DNA of 64,000 bases from Artocarpus heterophyllus (GCA_025403435.1 CM046350.1:20716324-20780323); one strand, 5' to 3'. Counted from the stretch's first letter, positions 25,173 through 36,783 are shown. Numbers and translations are program-made. Notes: a model not told the origin generated them from the letters alone.

Positions 25173-26226
25173 TTGTGAGAATGAAAATGTTCATGAATCA
25201 TTGACATAAAGCGAATTTAAAGACCATTCATAAAGTTTTTTTTTCTCCGAGTAAAGATCATTTATAACACCGACAAATTTTACAAAATACCCCAAAGTGT
25301 GTCACTTGTATTAACATATCTCTCAAACTTTGTTACGATATTTTTTCATATTCATTCATAAATTTAGAAACATATTGTTTTATTGACAGAATCACAATTA
25401 TTATTCACATTTAAAGGTAAAGTTCATCAGTTTCTTAAAATCCTCAACAAATTCAATTATATTAAGGTTTGTTCTCCAGTTTTCTAAAATCTTTTATTGA
25501 GAGAATGAGGGAAAAAACTGTTTTTTGAAATTTTTTAAAGTAAATAATAAGTTTTAAAAATATTTACAGTAAATAGCAAATTTACAATACAAATAATTTA
25601 TTTACAATCGAAAATAAATTATTTACACTATAAAAAAGTAGAAAATAAATTATTTACACTTTAAATTTATTTACTATGTAAATAAGAATTATTTACGTTA
25701 TAAATGAAAAGGTAAATAAATTATTTACACTATAAATTTATTATTTACTATAAATATTTTTAAAACCTATTATTTACTATTATTAGTTTTAAAAAATATT
25801 ATTTATTACAATTTCTCCTTTTTTTCCCTGCTTACTCCAAGAACAAAATACATAAGAGTTTGGTAATAAAGTAATTTATTTAGAGTGGAGACCATTCTTA
25901 TTAACTCTTAAATTTTATATATAATCTTTAAAACAAACCAAAAACTCAACAATTATGACCGAAAAACAATACATTTTAGAGTATGAGAATAAATCTAAAA
26001 AAATATTATATGTCAAGTTGGGAAGCACAAGTATGTTTTAAAATTCCAAAGGCTATAATCAACATAAATATTTATAATATTTATAGAGAATTTGTAAAAT
26101 TTTCTTTATCACATTGATTCTAAATGAAGGGGGGAAGACAACAGAAGTGGAGAGCCAACACTTTTGCCGCGAATCTTCAAATTGCCAGTTACTAGTTGAA
26201 AACGTGAGCTGCGGGAGTCCGACTGA
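25173..26226. other. Upstream region of nMAT1; contains an AT-rich TTATTTAC repeat
   Basis: 25540-25800 has many copies of AAATTATTTAC(ACTATAAA) and its complement, and can fold. The remainder should include the maturase promoter, but no core element stands out. Confidence 0.45.
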
Positions 26227-26301
26227 ATGGGGGCATTGAGATATGTCAGACAATATCTTCATCACAATTTTTCATCAGACAAGATCAAACAAAACTGCAA
26301 A

Positions 26302-28392
26302 ATGTCTCTGAGGACATCCATCAAACACCTGAGCTGCAAAAACCTGTTGTTTCTCCAAACCTTCACTCGCACGCTCTCTTATTCCCTCTCCGCGCAATCA
26401 ACGACAGACAGAAACGGCCATGACCATTTCCACCAAGACCCTTACGCTCTCCTCAAAGAAGACCCAATTCAGATATGCTCTTCCATGTGGGTCAAGTCCT
26501 TCTCTTCTCCACCCACAGCTTCCTTTCCGAACCTCACCGGCTTCCTCTCCAAACTCGATCTCTGGGTCTTGGCCTACCAGCGCTCCTCCGCTCATGTGAC
26601 CGGCACGTTCCCTCCCCGCAACGCCATTCATTCTCAGGTCCTCCACGACCTCCTGTCCCTCCGGAACGCCGTCGTTCGCGGCCAGTTCTCGTGGAACGAC
26701 AAGACCCGACAGATTGTTCGTGGCCCCAACGACAAACCCATTACGAAAATAATGTCAAGAAGGAAACTCCAGGCTTTGCTTGACTCTGAGGAGCCTTGTT
26801 TTCAAGACAGGGTTGTTCAGGAGGTTCTGTTGATGATTCTGGAGCCCGTTTTCGAAGCCCGGTTCTCGCCAAAATCACATGCTTTCAGGCCTAATCGGAA
26901 TGCCCACACGGTTATTCGGACTATTCGGAGTAACTTCGCCGGGTATCTCTGGTTCTTGAGAGGCGATTTGAGCGAGATATTTGACAATGTGGAGAGAAAT
27001 GTGGTGATGGGTTGCTTGGAAAAGGCCGTAAAGGATAAGAAGATTTTGGGTTTGATCAAATCTGCGCTTAAAGGTCGTGTTCAGAGTCGGCTGCGGAGAG
27101 ATTCCGATGTGGAATTGGAGAAGAAGAAGAAGAAGAGAGGGGCTACAAAGAAAAGGATTTTGAACGAGAATGAGCTGAAGCCGGACCCATATTGGTTGAG
27201 AACGTTCTTCGATTTTGCACCCGAAGAGGCTGCTAAGGTACCTTCTTATGGCTATTGTGGAATTCTTAGCCCTTTACTTGCCAATGTATGTCTTCATGAG
27301 TTAGATCATATGATGGAAGATAAGATAGTTGAGTTCTTTAGGCCATCAAAACTTGATTCTATTTGGAAAGACTCGATAACCGACGGATGTCATAACCCAT
27401 CTTGGCCGGAGTTTGTTCCGGCCAGTGGGAAGGAGAAGACTAAAAAATTGGATTACATAAGATATGGGGGTCATTTCTTGATTGGAATTAGAGGTTCTAG
27501 AGAGGATGCAGTGAATATTCGTAAGCAAATTATCGAGTTTTGTCAGTGGAAATTCGGAATAAGATTGGATAATTCGAAATTAGAGATTGAACACATAACT
27601 AGAGGAATTCAGTTCTTGGACCATATAATATGCCGCAGAGTGATCCACCCGACGCTTCGTTATACAGCTAGCGGAGGTAACATTGTGAGCCAAAAAGGCG
27701 TCGGCACTTTGCTTTCAGTTACTGCTAGCTTACAACAATGTATTCGCCATTTCAGGCGGCTTCAGTTTGTTAAGGGTGACAGAGATCCCGAGCCACTTCC
27801 CTGCAATCCAATGCTCTATTCAGGTCAAGCGCACACAAATGCTCAGATGAATAAGTTCCTTGAGACCATGGCTGATTGGTATAGATATGCCGATAATCGC
27901 AGGAAAGTCGTTGGCTTTTGTGCTTATGTGATTCGCAGCTCTTTGGCTAAGCTGTATGCCGCTAGGTACAGGCTGAAATCTCGAGCCAAGGTGTACAAAA
28001 TTGCGTCAAGGGATCTCAGTGGTCCATTGAGGGAGAGCAGTAACAATTCAGCGCCCGAGTACTCGGATCTCTTGAGGATGGGGCTTGTTGATGCAATTGA
28101 ACGGGTTCAGTTTTCTCGCATGTCCTTGATTCCGTCTTGTGATTACACTCCATTCCCAAGGAACTGGGTGCCAGATCATGAGAGGGTGTTGTGCGAGTAT
28201 ATTCGACTTGAGGATCCAAAATTCTTTTGTGAATTGCATAGATCCGTTAAGAGGCAAGGTTTGAGTTTGCCTCAAGATGAGTTGTCTGAAACTGTGTGGT
28301 ACTTTAAAACCCATGGGGTGAAGAACCATCGGTGTCGTGCAGAAAACGATATGAAAAATGATGATTCCGCTGTAGTATCTGGTGCATCTTGA
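26302..28392 (+). CDS. nMAT1: Nuclear-encoded group II intron maturase, mitochondrial (nMAT1-type)
   Basis: Splicing cofactor for mitochondrial group II introns, derived from a bacterial group II intron protein. Intronless, 696 codons from ATG 26302. I chose this ATG because the 90-bp duplicate at 24118 starts at the same codon; an in-frame ATG 25 codons upstream (26227) is possible. Residues 1-35 are rich in Ser, Thr, Lys and Arg, like a mitochondrial presequence. The reverse-transcriptase-like domain follows (HAFRPNRNAHT and GDLSEIFDNV blocks). At residues 388-391 the catalytic YADD box reads YGGH, so reverse transcription is unlikely. Domain X is visible (SLAKLYAARYRLKSRAKVYK). No C-terminal HNH endonuclease is seen, as in type I plant maturases. 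A Lys-rich insert lies near residue 275. The choice of nMAT1 over nMAT2 rests on length and the adjacent DUF538 gene and is inference. Confidence 0.9.
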   Translation: MSLRTSIKHLSCKNLLFLQTFTRTLSYSLSAQSTTDRNGHDHFHQDPYALLKEDPIQICSSMWVKSFSSPPTASFPNLTGFLSKLDLWVLAYQRSSAHVTGTFPPRNAIHSQVLHDLLSLRNAVVRGQFSWNDKTRQIVRGPNDKPITKIMSRRKLQALLDSEEPCFQDRVVQEVLLMILEPVFEARFSPKSHAFRPNRNAHTVIRTIRSNFAGYLWFLRGDLSEIFDNVERNVVMGCLEKAVKDKKILGLIKSALKGRVQSRLRRDSDVELEKKKKKRGATKKRILNENELKPDPYWLRTFFDFAPEEAAKVPSYGYCGILSPLLANVCLHELDHMMEDKIVEFFRPSKLDSIWKDSITDGCHNPSWPEFVPASGKEKTKKLDYIRYGGHFLIGIRGSREDAVNIRKQIIEFCQWKFGIRLDNSKLEIEHITRGIQFLDHIICRRVIHPTLRYTASGGNIVSQKGVGTLLSVTASLQQCIRHFRRLQFVKGDRDPEPLPCNPMLYSGQAHTNAQMNKFLETMADWYRYADNRRKVVGFCAYVIRSSLAKLYAARYRLKSRAKVYKIASRDLSGPLRESSNNSAPEYSDLLRMGLVDAIERVQFSRMSLIPSCDYTPFPRNWVPDHERVLCEYIRLEDPKFFCELHRSVKRQGLSLPQDELSETVWYFKTHGVKNHRCRAENDMKNDDSAVVSGAS

Positions 28393-29303
28393 TTTGGTAA
28401 TTGAATTCGTAAGAGCCATTTAAATCTCAAAAGTAAAATTGCTTGGATAGTTGCCCAAGATTTCGAAGTCTGCCTAAACTGTCACATTTCTGTCAACATC
28501 GACATTTTCATCCTGGCGGCAAAACAAGGAATGTGAGGCGGCAGAGACTGAATTCATGATGAGCGTAACGAAAGGATTTCTAAAATGAGCTAAACGTTCT
28601 GGTGATAAAGCTTCAATACTGGGGAATTAAAAGGGTGTAGTTGAACTTTATAGGATGAGGAGACTTCTGAATAGCAAAAGGGTTGGTCATTGCTAATACC
28701 CAAAAGGCTGGAGACTTCCCAGGATTGAAATCTCTTGCTGCAAACTTGGGATAGATTGCTATAATTTTCTTAGTCTCTGCATCGATTGATTTTTTTTTTT
28801 TCCTTGTAATATATTCCAAATAGGCTGATTAAAGATTTAGTCTTTCTTATAGTAAAAGTTTACACATATTTGTTCAAGGGTCTCTGTTAAAAAGCAAACA
28901 GATTTAAGAAAATAAATATAGATAATTTTATTGATATATCTTGGATGCTATCTGAAGTATAAATTCTTGAAAGAGATAACAAGAAGAAAGAGCATATTCG
29001 TATTGAATCTATGTAGTTTACTGATATGATCTATATGCGTTTTAATTTTATTTTTGGTAGCTTATAGGTTTGAATCAAATGGTGACGTTTATTGGGAAGG
29101 ATTATCCCTGCTTCCAATACAAGCCAGGAAATGGTGAAGCTGATATTTTTGAAATGCAAGTCAAGGAATAATTTCCTCTGTTGAAAGGTACAAAAACTCT
29201 CATGAACCTGACGATTTGATACACCATTCTAGTCTACATCTCCGAAACATAAACTCAAAAAGAAGCTTCATCTCTTTCTCTGATCAACAACACCCCTTCA
29301 CTC
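28393..29303. other. Convergent intergenic region between nMAT1 and the DUF538 gene
   Basis: Presumably the 3' untranslated region of the maturase and downstream sequence. No gene seen. An AATAAA-type word near 28912 could serve polyadenylation but is not decisive. Confidence 0.4.
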
Positions 29304-29715
29304 CTAGCTCTCGAATGCCGAGACTGAGAACGACCGTGAAATCCCCGTTGGATTGGTGAATGTGATCTTGTTAGGATCGGAATCTTCGATAAAGATTTCA
29401 GTTATGGCAACCCATAATAGAAGCTCCTTACTCTTGACCCCTGTTAGCCGCCACATCCGACGCTCCTCGACAAACGCGGTCGTACAACACTGTGCGGCCA
29501 ATCGCAGGGAATCGGTGCTCCTTGGGCTTCCTCTGCTTGAGCCAGATGAAGCCTGTGGTGCGGTTGTAGCCAACCTCAATGACGTCCTCCAGCGGGAGGA
29601 GGCCACACGGAAGAGACAATTCGTCGAGCAGTTGGCCAGCCTTCTGCTTGCAGATAGCGTCGCCGTGGAAGATCTCGGCGTCTTCTTGGTGGTTAGCAAT
29701 TTGCTGGGACGCCAT
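29304..29715 (-). pseudogene. DUF538 protein gene with an internal frameshift
   Basis: Small plant-specific family of unknown biochemical role. From ATG 29715 the protein runs MASQQIANHQEDAEIFHGDA, then a GLLPLEDVIEVGYNRTTGF block and GFIWLKQRKPKEHRF, all hallmark DUF538 sequence. After IGRTVLYD (about 29480) the family pattern continues only in another frame: TAFVEERRMWRLTGVKSKEL, LLLWVAITEIFIED, TGISRSFSVSAFES, stop at 29304. In this family about three residues normally separate YD from TAFVE, so a deletion of about 10 bp fits. Intronless, 137 codons plus one base. Either a young pseudogene or a sequence error. It faces nMAT1, ends about 0.9 kb away. Confidence 0.85.
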
Positions 29716-30258
29716 TATCTTGATCACTGGCTTTCTTTGGATTTAATATTTTCAACGTGAAGCCATAATATAGGAAAGTAAAGAATTTAAGAATGTGAGA
29801 TGGGATTTTTATGGGGGTGCGAATTTAAGGCGGGAAGTGAGGGGCCAAGGAAATCCAAAGGGAGTTTTCTTGCTTTTTTTGTTTGTGTGAATTGCTTTTT
29901 ACGCAACTATTTTTTTGTTTGGTTGGTCCTTCTTTGAATCATCAAAGTTGTATTATTTCAACATAAATAATGTCGTTGCTTTTAAAAGGTCAGTGCTTTT
30001 TGTTCTTGAACTTTAAAGCAGTAATTTATCTAATATGTTTTTCTATTTTAATGGATAAAAAATTCGCGTTAGGGGCTCATGGTACAAATTTGGTGTGAAT
30101 ATTAAAAATCAAACGTGCCCGTTTGCGTGATAATTTGTGAACCAATCAAAGCAATAATATCCGTAAGGCAGTGATTTTTTTTTTTTTTAATCAGTAAGGC
30201 AATGAAATTTTGCTAAAGCCTTATCAAGTATTATCCTTGATAATATCAAGTACTATCC
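29716..30258. other. Upstream region of the DUF538 gene
   Basis: Probably carries its promoter. A poly-T run lies near 30177-30188. No further signal recognised. Confidence 0.4.
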
Positions 30259-30266
30259 TTTGTGAT

Positions 30267-31035
30267 TAGAGATGTTAAAATAGGCAAGGCTTAGTAGGCC
30301 CTAGGTACGGTACAGCACGACACGATTATTAAATGGGCCTAACCCATCCCACTTATTAAATAGGCTGAGCTTTGGTGTAACTTTTGGGTACAAAGCATGT
30401 TAAAGGCATCGCACGATAAGGACCTGGCATTAACACAAGCATATTAAAGTACGATTGGGGTCCAATTATGAGTACGATTAAAATATGCCATTTAAAACTA
30501 ATTTTACTAATATATTTTTTATATTTATAAATATTTTTTTATAAAGAAGTTCTAAATTTTTAATAGATTTGATTAAAAAAAAGATCAAATAGATATTTTG
30601 TTGTTGGTAAATTATCAATTGCCATTATATAATTACCCTCTTTGATTTATATGAAAAACTAAATAATAGAAACCATACTGTATAAGATTTTATAATGTTG
30701 TTGTCCTCATAAAAAGATTTTTTTAATCAATAATGCACTTTCTTTTGTTACGATTTAGTGTTTTTATTTTTTTGGGTAAATTTAACATTAGGCAGAAGAA
30801 AGACACGTTAAAAGTACAACAAAAAATACAAACAACGATGTAGGCACGAGTACAACCCAAGCATTTTATGAGCACGGCCCATTAATAAATGGGTCAAGGT
30901 TGAGTTTGACGCCATAAAAATTAACTAGGTCAGGCTTAACATAACACAATAAATAAATGGACAGCTCAAACATGACAGGGACATGCTTAGACTTAAATAA
31001 GCTGGGCCGCCAAACTAGCCTATTTGACATCTCTA
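30267..31035. mobile_element. Non-autonomous hAT transposon, 769 bp
   Basis: Inverted ends TAGAGATGTTAAAATAGGC and (reverse complement) TAGAGATGTCAAATAGGC. 8-bp flanks TTTGTGAT (30259-30266) and TTTGTTAT (31036-31043) match at 7 of 8. Subterminal GC-richer words (GGCCTAACCC, GTACGGTACAGCACG) are typical of hAT ends. No transposase frame. Confidence 0.85.
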
Positions 31036-31043
31036 TTTGTTAT

Positions 31044-31338
31044 AATAATTTTGCCAAAGCCTCTCATCTCAAATCTCAACTATCTGGAAAAAAAAAAAAA
31101 AAGGAAATTCAAAGGAGTCTTATTAGAGCTCTCTTGAATTCTAAGCACGTACACAACTTCTTATCGTAAAGTCACAATCATTTTTAAAAATTGTCGTCTT
31201 TTTATTTTTTTAATTTATTTATCAATTGATGTTATCATCCTCAATATGTCATAAAACAAACCCTAGTTTCTCTATCAATTAGATTCTCCTTCTCTCTCTT
31301 CTCTGTACACCTCTCTGTCTCCCACATTGCCTCCCCTC
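31044..31338. other. Non-TE segment with a CT-rich leader-like tract, left piece
   Basis: Continues after the hAT element at 32361 and after the solo LTR at 34677. Together the pieces form a CT-rich tract followed by an ordinary-composition stretch with a 46-codon open frame (ATG at 32444). It looks like the 5' part of a gene or of another transposon, but I recognise no protein. Confidence 0.4.
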
Positions 31339-32352
31339 TAGAGCCGGCAATTTCAGACACGATATGATGACACGATAAGAAAACGACACGATATAAATGG
31401 GTTTGAGCCGCATGATTATTAATTAGGCCATAAATGGGTTGACACGAATAACACGAAAATAAACATGTTGGATTCGTGCTAGCATGTTTAACATGCTTTA
31501 ACACGTTTAATTAAATGTGCAGTAAACATGTCAACACAACACGGCACGACCTACCCGTTTATAGCACATTTAAACTTAAAATAAAAAAAAATTATGATTT
31601 TGCAATTTTAAAGATTAAAACCTTGCACTAAAAGGTGTATTATCGAACTTTATTATGATTTTAAAATTTTGAAAGTTAAAATAAAAATTTTTTATGATTT
31701 GCAAGCATAAGGAATTAAACCCACGCCTAAGAGTAGGTGCACAATGCTTGCCTCCACCACGCTTCTTGAGCTTCTAGTGTAAAATAAGAGCTTCAATTCT
31801 ATTTATTATAATTCTACTACAATTTTGTTCAAGAGTCCCACATCGAAAAGAAACCAAAATTTTTGACACAAGTCCTCTATATAAGGACTTGTTTCTCATT
31901 TTTGTGTGGCTGTCTATTGTTGAAGCTGTTTATGGCTTTGAGTAAATTTCTTAAATCTGATTTGAGAGATTGGATTGAAGAAAAAATATAGTTTAAAATA
32001 TTTAATGTTAAAAAAATAGGAATATTTTAATTTAATGATAGAAAAGATAGGAATTTTAATTTAAAAAGAGGAATATTTTGAAGTTTTGAATTTTGATTTG
32101 AAAATAATTGTTTATGTTAGAAATTTAATAAAATATGATGTTAAATTTTTTTATTTTTTTTATTTTTGGGTTATAAATGTGTTATAATCGTGTTAAAGAT
32201 TATTTAATAATCATGTTAATCATGTCGTGTCGTGTTTGTGTTTGTATTTTAGGCACATTTATTAATCGTGTCGTGTTCGTGTTTAGCGTAATCGTGTCTT
32301 GTTGTAATCATGTTAACACGAACACGATACGTAACACGATTTGCCAGCCCTA
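31339..32352. mobile_element. Non-autonomous hAT transposon, 1014 bp, perfect 8-bp TSD
   Basis: Ends TAGAGCCGGCAA and (reverse complement) TAGGGCTGGCAA. Perfect duplication CTCCCCTC at 31331-31338 and 32353-32360. Subterminal regions are dense in ACACGA / TCGTGT words, probable transposase-binding repeats. No transposase gene; the middle is AT-rich. Confidence 0.93.
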
Positions 32353-32657
32353 CTCCCCTCTCTATTTACTCCACTCTCTCTATTCTCTTCTCGCCCCCTT
32401 TCTCTCCTATCCTCTTTGCCTTTTTTTTATCCTCTCTTCTCTCAAATGGAACACGAAGACCAGGTTGGTCGCTCAAAGAGAAGGCGCACTTCATCGGTTG
32501 TGAGTTCGTTCGAGTTCGATGGCGTCACCATAATCGTAATCTCTTCCATGCAAAGACCAGATCCAACCAGAGAAATAACGTTGTGAGATCGACGACCACA
32601 AAGCTGCAACAGAATCTCGCCGCACCGACAATTTTCAAGTGGAGCTGATGTTGTGAA
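32353..32657. other. Non-TE segment between the hAT element and a solo LTR
   Basis: Middle piece of the interrupted segment. A 46-codon frame starts at 32444 and stops before 32587 (MEHEDQVGRSKRRRTSS at its start). No homologue known to me; it may be chance. Confidence 0.35.
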
Positions 32658-34671
32658 TGTTAGACATGTATGCTCTAAGGAGTAAAAATGTAATACGTTT
32701 TTGGAGACATTTTTATCAATAAAGAATTTATTCATTTATATATACCAAATATTGTCCTCTTTACGTTCATATTTGTTGAATGTATGATAAGCAAACAATA
32801 GTCTGAGACTGTCAGTCTAAACCTTAAGAGTTGGGCATATGATGGGATGATTATGCGGTAGACACGACTCTTAAGGTGATGGTCTAAAATATATGATCCG
32901 CAATCGAGGGAATAAAGTTGGGCGCTTTATTCATGTAAAGATTGTTATGTTGTCTATATCCCTTTTGGGAGATGGTTTGTCTTGGCCATCGGAGTTAGAC
33001 TCCGTGAATAGAAACATTGGCGCGTTGTCATAGGTGACGATGTGTTGGATCGGGACATAAAGTGAATTGATTTGGATTAATAATTCTGTCTTGGCAAATC
33101 GATTCACTTTAGACAATCATTTGTATTGTATCTTAATCTTGAGATGAATAATGGGCCCGTTGTCTCGATTTGTGTCTTTTGATGTACCAATGGGTGACTC
33201 CCACATCTCTATAGTGGCATGCATACCGGTACGTTGGAGGCATGACTCTTGGTAGCGTAGACTTGTTATTCATAGATATGGAATCCATAGCTCCTCTTTA
33301 GGAGTAATGATATCCTCTTATATGCGTTGTCCTGTAATTGGAAAACTGGAGCGCTCAACCATTTGGATACATAGGTATAACCGAATGGTATACTATCTTT
33401 GGATGGTAAGTTTTCTAATGGTGAGACAATGGAACGTAAGATAAAAAATAATCGGGAAGGTAAGACAGAACTTGTCCTTAAGCCGATTATGGATGATCAT
33501 ATGGGGATGCGATACACTATGATATGTCATGGAGACTTAGCTACACGAACTTCGTAATTCTATAAAGTTCGAGAGTGCAGCTCCAAGCTTTTAGTGGAGT
33601 AGCGTTGAAGTTGATAATTGTGAAATGTATATCTGGGATATTGGGTTTCATAATTATCATGAGCTTGAACTTTATAGGTCCATTTTGGTCCCCTTTGCTA
33701 GCTCACAAAATCCTGTAACGACACGGCGTGCTTTTCCAATAATTGGTGACTTATGTCGGATTTATCAGATTGGTTTAAAATTTATAAGAATCAAATAATT
33801 CATGTCTGTTTGTCGGTTGAATTAATTATGTAAGAAATTAGTTCAAGATGAACTTGTTGAATTATGGCGTTCGGATAATTCTTGTCTGTTTATCGGTTGT
33901 TTTAATTTTGGACAATTAGAACAAGATAAACTTGTAGAATTATTGTGAATTGATTTATTTTCTTAGAGATTATCTTGATAAAGTTTGTTTTGATCAGATA
34001 TCTTTTCTATTGGGCTATTTGAATCAAAACTGAGACTTTATCCTTTAGAATCTTGGGTGGAAAATAAAAGATTCGCGGAGATTTTTTTTCTCGGCAGTTC
34101 GGCATGCCGGATGACGTGTTCGGCCTGCCTATCACACATTTCGGCATGCCGACCGCGACAGTTAAGATTACGCGTTTTTCACGCGTATCTTATCAGATAT
34201 TGATCCGAACTTGATTCTGTTTCGATTTTTGAGACCTAATCTGATATGGACTGACCCCAAGGACCAATAGGTATAAAAAGGGAGTGAGTCTAATGATTTA
34301 CTCAGATCAATTTGAGAGATTAAGAGTGATACTCTTCTAGTGAGCATCTGAAAACTCCCTGAGAGCTTTTGTTCACAAATTACGAACACTAGCTTTGGGT
34401 TCTCTCTATTGGTTGGAAGGAGAGTCACCGGTGGAAGAGCTGTACGTGTGAGCCCACACTCACTCCGGTTGTGGATAGAGAATAGCAAAGAAGACCAGTT
34501 GGTTGAGGCTCTTCTGGAACGTTACTTCTCTACACAAGTCGCGGAGGTTCTTCGGCACACTGAGGTTAGTAAGATCTGTTTAATTTATACATATAACATG
34601 TCAAACTTGTGTTTTGGAAATTACTCTGATGAAAAATTTTAAAAATTCCGCTGCGCACTTTGTTTCCAACA
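32658..34671 (+). mobile_element. Copia-like solo LTR (family E), perfect 5-bp TSD
   Basis: Starts TGTTAGACATG and ends TTTGTTTCCAACA. GTGAA occurs at 32653-32657 and 34672-34676. Length 2014 bp, non-coding. Near 34088-34165 it holds three TTCGGCATGCCGG-type palindromic words, the same motif class as the Gypsy LTRs A and C. A short open frame at 34409-34642 has no recognisable product. Confidence 0.88.
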
Positions 34672-34676
34672 GTGAA

Positions 34677-35099
34677 TTTGCCTCTACTTTCGCTAGCCTG
34701 ATGTCAATGATCTGCCTCCCAATCTAGCCGATCTCTTCTCCGCGACTTCTTCAATCTCCTTTCCACCCGTCTATCAGAAATTGCATTAGTGGATTGCTTT
34801 TTTTTTTTTTTTATGGCCAAGAAAAAAGAAGGTGGAATTGATTTAAATTAATTAATTTTTTTTGTGTTTATATGCAAATATATTGTTTGATAACTTCTTT
34901 TATGCTAAAAACTGTTAGAATTTTTGGAAAATTCATTGGAAAGAAATTGTCACAATTTTGTTCTAAATCATAGAAGCTAGTTCCAGTTTCCAAATACTAC
35001 TGATTGAGATCTTAGGGAATGGCTTGAAACAATGCTCTTTACGATCAAACAAGTTGAGGAGATTTCTAAATCTATGGAAGCTAGTTCTATATTTTGCTC
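34677..35099. other. Right piece of the interrupted segment, then AT-rich DNA
   Basis: 34677-34790 continues the pre-insertion sequence. After that the sequence is AT-rich with a poly-T run at 34798-34812. Confidence 0.4.
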
Positions 35100-35740
35100 C
35101 TTTTTTTTTTTTTTAACTTTGGAACTTGAAGGGTTCCAGGACGGAATTTAGTGGGTTCTATATCGGCACACAGCGAGTTTTGAAATGAAATCTAGCGCAT
35201 TTTGATGAGCTTTTGGACAGAACTAGCGGGTTTTATATTGAAACCTAACAAGTTCTAGGATAAAATCTGGTAGATTTTATTACGCTTTAGTACTTCATAC
35301 CAGTGATCAAAGGCGGTTGGTGTTTTTGTATTTTAAAAAAAATATGTTGAAATCTAGTAGATTTTAGCTTTAGAAACTACTAGGTTACAATCCGGCACCC
35401 AGTGCTAGCGAGCGAAGGCAGTTGATGCTTTTTTGTTTTAAACAAAATATGTTGGAATCTAGCGAATTTCAGGACAAAACTTGGTGGGTTTCTGCAGATG
35501 GCATGTTCCAGGAAAGAACCTGGCTGGTTTCGGAGGGTTTCGGGGCAAAACCTGGCGGGTTCTAGAACAGAATCTGGCAGGTTCACGAGGGTTTCCTCAT
35601 GATTAAGTGAGAATAAAGGGTAATTTAGACTTTTAATAAATTACCAATTTCTAATAAAGGGATAGTCTTAGTAAGTGGTTTGTTGAAGGGCATGTTTAAT
35701 AAGTTAGAGAATTTGAGGGACATTTTTGTAAGTAGTCCAA
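35100..35740. repeat. GAACCTGG-CGGGTTC palindrome repeat, relative of the 47.6-48.9 kb element
   Basis: Repeats such as GAACCTGGCTGGTTTC, AACCTGGCGGGTTCTAG and AATCTGGCAGGTTCAC, plus GGCGGTTGGTG and AAATATGTTG words, in the order seen at 48190-48760. The right flank (GTAATTTAGACTTTTAATAA) matches that of the larger element. The left arm is missing or too eroded to see. Confidence 0.65.
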
Positions 35741-35917
35741 TTTAAAAACCCAAACCAATCTACTATTTCATAGACTTTGGGCCTTAACTTAAATAATGGA
35801 AATGAATAAAAAGGTGAAATATAGAGGAGTGTTCTCTCATTAGAGTGTAAAGATTACACCTATAAACACTATCACATTGATGCTATCGGTTCTCTATCAA
35901 ATATCAATATTAAATTA

Positions 35918-36774
35918 AAGTTATCGACACTAATAGCCTCTAAACTTTAGAGTCTCGTTTGCTTTGTCCCTAAACTTTAAAAATAATCACTTTATCACAT
36001 GAACTTTCAAAACACCTCACTTTGCCCTATGAATTTTGAAAATCACTATTTTGTCTCTAAATTTTCAAAGCTCCTTATTTTGTTTCTTTAATTTTTGATT
36101 TTTTGTTCAAGTAGACAAAATTAAGTCCATATGATTCACACATGGGTCACCTATAAGGGCAAAAATGAGATTTTTATCCCTGCTCAGTTTTGTTTCAAAT
36201 TTACACTCTTAGTTGACGCCTTTGTTGTTGTTGTTGTCTCTTTTTTTTTTTTTTTTTTTATCTGAACTCTCATTTAGAAAGAGTTTGCCTACATGTTTTT
36301 TCTCATTTTTAATGTGTAACTCATTTAATAAGTCGATATTATTTGTCGATATCTAAATTTGAGTACTAAAAAAGATGAGTTATGCATTAAAAATGAGGAG
36401 ATATCGGCAAACAATATTGAGAAAAAGCTGTCCACGCAGACCCTTCTTAAATAAGAGTAGATAAAAAAAAAAAACATTCAATGAGAGTGTAAACGTAAAA
36501 CAAAACTTGAGAGAAATAAAATATCATTTTTGCCCTTACATGTGACTTATGTGCGAACCATGTGCGCTTGAGTCCTTCTCTTTGAATAAAAAAAATATAT
36601 ATATATATAAGACAAAATGAGGAGCTTTAAATTTCAAGGGCAAAATAATAATTTTTAAATTTCATGGGGTAAAGTGAGGTGTTTTAAAAGTCAAGGGTAA
36701 AGTGGTGATTTTTAAAATTCAGGAGAAAAGTGAATGAGACTTTAAAGTTTAGGGACCATTAATATTAATAACCC
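35918..36774. mobile_element. Non-autonomous MULE, 857 bp, perfect 9-bp TSD
   Basis: Target duplication ATTAAATTA at 35909-35917 and 36775-36783. Long inverted arms of about 180 bp: the left arm has CTCTAAACTTTA and CACCTCACTTTGCCC; the right arm has the complementary GGGTAAAGTGAGGTG and TAAAGTTTAGGGACC. No transposase. Poly-T tract at 36239-36259. Confidence 0.92.
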
Positions 36775-36783
36775 ATTAAATTA

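Noticed and set aside
26227..26301. Upstream in-frame ATG extending the maturase by 25 codons
   Set aside because: The duplicate at 24118 begins at the downstream ATG and lacks the extension. The longer start stays possible but less likely.
32442..32735. 97-codon minus-strand frame
   Set aside because: Crosses the boundary between host DNA and solo LTR E, so it cannot be an old gene.
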